A stretch of DNA of 26,426 nucleotides, from positions 1 through 26,426 of the forward strand of contig CAJUQJ010000050.1 in NCBI GenBank assembly GCA_910588215.1, in the 5' to 3' direction. A program made the translations under genes and the position numbers. Source of the DNA: an uncultured Lachnospiraceae bacterium (GTDB lineage Bacteria > Bacillota > Clostridia > Lachnospirales > Lachnospiraceae). Shown one piece after another: positions 24,328 to 26,426 of the stretch; position 1 is the first letter of the stretch; every line of letters starts with the position of its first letter. Below the pieces are notes generated by a model. The model saw nothing but the letters and a program-made list of their open reading frames with translations, searched no databases and had not been told where the DNA came from.

Positions 24328-24406
24328 ATCTGATATTTCTCCCCCTTCTCCGACACGATGCCCTCTCTTTCGTGCACCGCCGGTGTCAAAATCCTTATAT
24401 ACGCTT

Positions 24407-25096
24407 CTATTCCAGCGCTTCCGCGAACGCTTTCGTGATCAGCTGCGGCCTGGTAATGATCGAACCGACAACGACACTGAACACTCCCAATTCCACAACC
24501 CTCTTTGCCTTCTGCGGGGTATTAATATTCCCTTCCGCGATCACTCTGTGCTTCGCCTTCGCAACAATCTCCCGAATGATCTCAAAATCATTGGTCTCTA
24601 TCTTGTCATTCCGGCTCTGCTCCGTATACCCGACCATCGTCGTCCCGATAAAGTCAAATCCAAGTTCATCCGCATGCAGCGCTTCTTCGATGGTAGAGCA
24701 GTCAGCCATCAAAAGCTGCTCCGGATATTTCTCTTTGATCTGATGAAAAAATTCATCCAACGTCAATTCTCCCGGCCGCAGCGCACCGGTGGCATCCACC
24801 GCGATGATCTCCGGCCTAACCTCCATCAGCTCGTCAACTTCTTTCATCGTAGGCGTGATATAAACCTTGCTTCCTTCATAATCACGCTTCACGATGCCAA
24901 TGATCGGCAGATCGACCTGTGACTGGATCTCTTTGATATCCTCTTTGGTGTTCGCCCGGATTCCGAACGCCCCGCCCTCTTTGGCCGCCAGTGCCATCTT
25001 CCCCATAATGTAGGAAGAATGCAGCGGTTCATGCGGGAGCGCCTGACAGGATACGATCAATTTCCCTTTTAACTGTTCTACTCTACTCTCTACCAC
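24407..25096 (-). CDS. nanE: N-acylglucosamine-6-phosphate 2-epimerase
   Basis: Converts ManNAc-6-phosphate to GlcNAc-6-phosphate, the third intracellular step of sialic acid catabolism. The 229-residue TIM-barrel carries the family marks GKLIVSCQALP, GAFGIRANT, IIGIVKRDY (K70), IIAVDAT (D101), MADCSTIEEA, IAEGNINTP (E189) and VVVGSIITRP. The start is the GTG at 25096: no ATG lies before the conserved GKLIVSCQ block, and GAGG is 9 nt upstream. It is the first gene after a good promoter (25144-25171), and nanA follows on the same strand. Confidence 0.95.
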   Translation of the reverse strand: MVESRVEQLKGKLIVSCQALPHEPLHSSYIMGKMALAAKEGGAFGIRANTKEDIKEIQSQVDLPIIGIVKRDYEGSKVYITPTMKEVDELMEVRPEIIAVDATGALRPGELTLDEFFHQIKEKYPEQLLMADCSTIEEALHADELGFDFIGTTMVGYTEQSRNDKIETNDFEIIREIVAKAKHRVIAEGNINTPQKAKRVVELGVFSVVVGSIITRPQLITKAFAEALE

Positions 25097-25143
25097 TTCT
25101 CCTCGCCTCTTTTCTCGTCACCATTTTTACAGCTATAGTTCAC

Positions 25144-25171
25144 ATTATATCATCAAGGAAATTGTTTTCAA
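25144..25171 (-). promoter_or_regulatory. Probable promoter of nanE-nanA
   Basis: On the minus strand, -35 TTGAAA (25171-25166) is separated by 16 nt from a perfect -10 TATAAT (25149-25144). The start site would be near 25137, about 40 nt before the GTG of nanE. Confidence 0.75.
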
Positions 25172-25199
25172 TAAGATATGTTTTTCAGAAAGTTCTTTC
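25158..25199. promoter_or_regulatory. Pair of candidate RpiR operators at the nanE promoter
   Basis: Two 12-bp sites of the form GAAA-N4-TTTC lie at 25158-25169 (GAAATTGTTTTC) and 25188-25199 (GAAAGTTCTTTC). Their centres are exactly 30 bp apart, about three helical turns. The first overlaps the -35 box, which fits repression. Assignment to the RpiR protein is inference. Confidence 0.45.
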
Positions 25200-25306
25200 A
25201 GAATTTTTGTGCGATTCATCCTTATTTTTGGTGATTTTGATTAGTTTTTCGTCATATCCACATAAAAAACTGTTTATGATTTCATTATTTAGACTAAAAA
25301 ATAGAA

Positions 25307-25359
25307 GCAGGATTCTTCAATTCATTCAATCAAAATACCTTGACAAAAAAGAATCCTGC
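25307..25359 (-). terminator. Terminator after the ROK kinase gene
   Basis: Eleven-bp arms GCAGGATTCTT (25307-25317) and AAGAATCCTGC (25349-25359) pair across a long 31-nt loop. On the minus strand the stem starts 9 nt past the ROK stop and is followed by TTCTATTTTTT. It would separate the kinase transcript from nanE. Confidence 0.65.
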
Positions 25360-25368
25360 CCTACTGCT

Positions 25369-26262
25369 TTATTTGATTTTCTTCTCGTATTCCCGGCAGG
25401 CGGACCAGGCAGCGCCAAGCATACCGGCTTTATTCCCCAAACCGGCCTGTACCACGCGGACATTTCTGAAAGAAGGCATAATGTGTTCCTGCAGCGATTC
25501 CCGCACCTTCCGAATCACATATTCCTGTTCCATGATTCCGCCACCCATGACCACAAGCGCGGGATTAAAAATATGTACCAATGTGGTCAGCCCATAGACG
25601 ATCTCTGCGATCCACAGATCAATCTGTTCCCGCACCTGCGGTGATTCCATCTGTGCAAAAATCTCACGTCCATTGCACAATTCCGGAAACCGGGCCTTGA
25701 CACGCTGCACAAGCGCCGTTGTCGATGCATACCGCTCATAGCATCCGCTGAATATATCCGTACCGGGATCCCGATGCTCCGGATGCGTCACAATGCCGCC
25801 AAATTCTCCTGCCGAGTACCCGGAACCGTTATATACTTCTCCGTTCATGACAATGGCGCCGCCCACGCCGGTTCCATAGGTCAAGCACAGAAAATCCGGT
25901 GCTCCTTTGCCTGCTCCATAATGAGCCTCTCCTATGGCTGCACTGTTGACATCATTCTGTACGGCCGTCGGTACATGAAACTTCTCTTCAATCCGTTCCT
26001 TAATCTGCATCCCCGTATAACCGGGGATATTCTCATTGGCAAAGAGGATCGCCCCCTTCTCCACATCCACCTGCCCGGCCGTGCTGATACCGACCGCCTG
26101 AAAATCCTTATAGCACTCGAGAATCTCAAGAACCGTCTGCATAACGTGTTCCCCGCCCAGTCCGGCATTCGTGTCCGTCTCTTTCATTTCTCTGATCTGA
26201 CCCTCTTCCCAGATACCGGACTTGATACTTGTGCCCCCAATATCCACTACCGCTGCCCTCAT
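25369..26262 (-). CDS. nanK: ROK-family sugar kinase, probable N-acetylmannosamine kinase
   Basis: Likely phosphorylates ManNAc to ManNAc-6-phosphate. The start is set at ATG 26262 because GGAG lies 6 nt upstream; the ATG at 26274 has no ribosome site and itself supplies that GGAG. From this start, 297 residues contain the phosphate loop VVDIGGTSIKSG (5-16), catalytic D104 in AVQNDVNSA, LTYGTGVGGAIV, and the C-terminal NPALVVMGGG. The ROK zinc motif is degraded. GEIGH reads GEFGG, and the CxCGxxGCxE stretch keeps only its last Cys (GTDIFSGCYE). A zinc-less NanK has been described from Fusobacterium, as I recall, so activity may be retained. A glucokinase or GlcNAc kinase role is possible; the nan context favours ManNAc. 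It has its own terminator. Confidence 0.82.
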   Translation of the reverse strand: MRAAVVDIGGTSIKSGIWEEGQIREMKETDTNAGLGGEHVMQTVLEILECYKDFQAVGISTAGQVDVEKGAILFANENIPGYTGMQIKERIEEKFHVPTAVQNDVNSAAIGEAHYGAGKGAPDFLCLTYGTGVGGAIVMNGEVYNGSGYSAGEFGGIVTHPEHRDPGTDIFSGCYERYASTTALVQRVKARFPELCNGREIFAQMESPQVREQIDLWIAEIVYGLTTLVHIFNPALVVMGGGIMEQEYVIRKVRESLQEHIMPSFRNVRVVQAGLGNKAGMLGAAWSACREYEKKIK

Positions 26263-26426
26263 ACTATTCTCCATTTCTGCGCTGTATACGCGTTCTTCTT
26301 TCTTAATTCAAATGGTATCCTGTATCATACGCATTCCATCATGTCATACTGATGCCTCTGCTGCATCGTTCGGTAGTGTCAAATCTACCCCTATGTTTTT
26401 TATTACAAACCTTATATTTTCATGGA

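Noticed and set aside
26275..26426. Promoter search upstream of the ROK kinase
   Set aside because: A TTGACA occurs on the minus strand but has no -10 box at suitable spacing, and TATGAT has no -35. No gene was found in this stretch.

Overview
The window looks like a chromosomal segment of a gut-type Lachnospiraceae bacterium (class Clostridia). This is inferred from gene content and family resemblance: moderate GC, strong GGAGG ribosome sites, a DUF896/YnzC gene, a short B12-dependent methionine synthase, a DUF624 (YesL) protein beside a CUT1 sugar importer, and a compact sialic acid gene set. No rRNA, tRNA, CRISPR array or prophage was seen. Most genes are on the minus strand; uraA and an SGNH esterase are the only clear plus-strand genes.

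Region 1 (1-7.9 kb) is housekeeping metabolism: ilvN and ilvB (acetolactate synthase), a three-domain methionine synthase without the reactivation domain, a small lipoprotein, upp, and the divergent uracil permease uraA, giving a uracil uptake and salvage pair. Region 2 (7.9-8.8 kb) is a small metal-response operon: an SmtB/CzrA-type repressor with a complete alpha-5 zinc site, followed by a 72-residue HMA metal-binding protein. It has a consensus promoter overlapped by a 36-bp palindromic operator, and no efflux ATPase follows.

Region 3 (8.9-17.1 kb) contains proB and proA, separated by about 6 kb. Between them lie a DUF896 gene, 5-formyltetrahydrofolate cyclo-ligase, an IS200-type element (TnpA only, with a hairpin that would hide its ribosome site), and a three-gene glycan module: a GT2 polyprenol-phosphate-type glycosyltransferase, an FAD-dependent UDP-galactopyranose-mutase-like protein, and a GT-C membrane glycosyltransferase.

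Region 4 (17.2-26.3 kb) is a sialic acid (nan) locus: a ROK kinase (NanK-like, with a degenerate zinc motif), NanE, a NanA-like aldolase, an intracellular SGNH esterase, an RpiR regulator, a DUF624 protein, a lipoprotein solute-binding protein and two CUT1 permeases. Imported N-acetylneuraminate (or 2,7-anhydro-Neu5Ac after conversion) would be cleaved to ManNAc and pyruvate, phosphorylated and epimerised to GlcNAc-6-P. No sialidase, transporter ATPase or sialic acid oxidoreductase is present in the window.

The most interesting non-coding signals are the ArsR promoter/operator, a pair of GAAA-N4-TTTC sites 30 bp apart at the nanE promoter, inverted copies of a 35-nt hairpin repeat flanking the two permease genes, a hairpin-rich intergenic block at 17.28-17.57 kb, and a 16-bp perfect palindrome in which two convergent genes share overlapping stop codons. 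I did not find a clearly new defence or mobile system.
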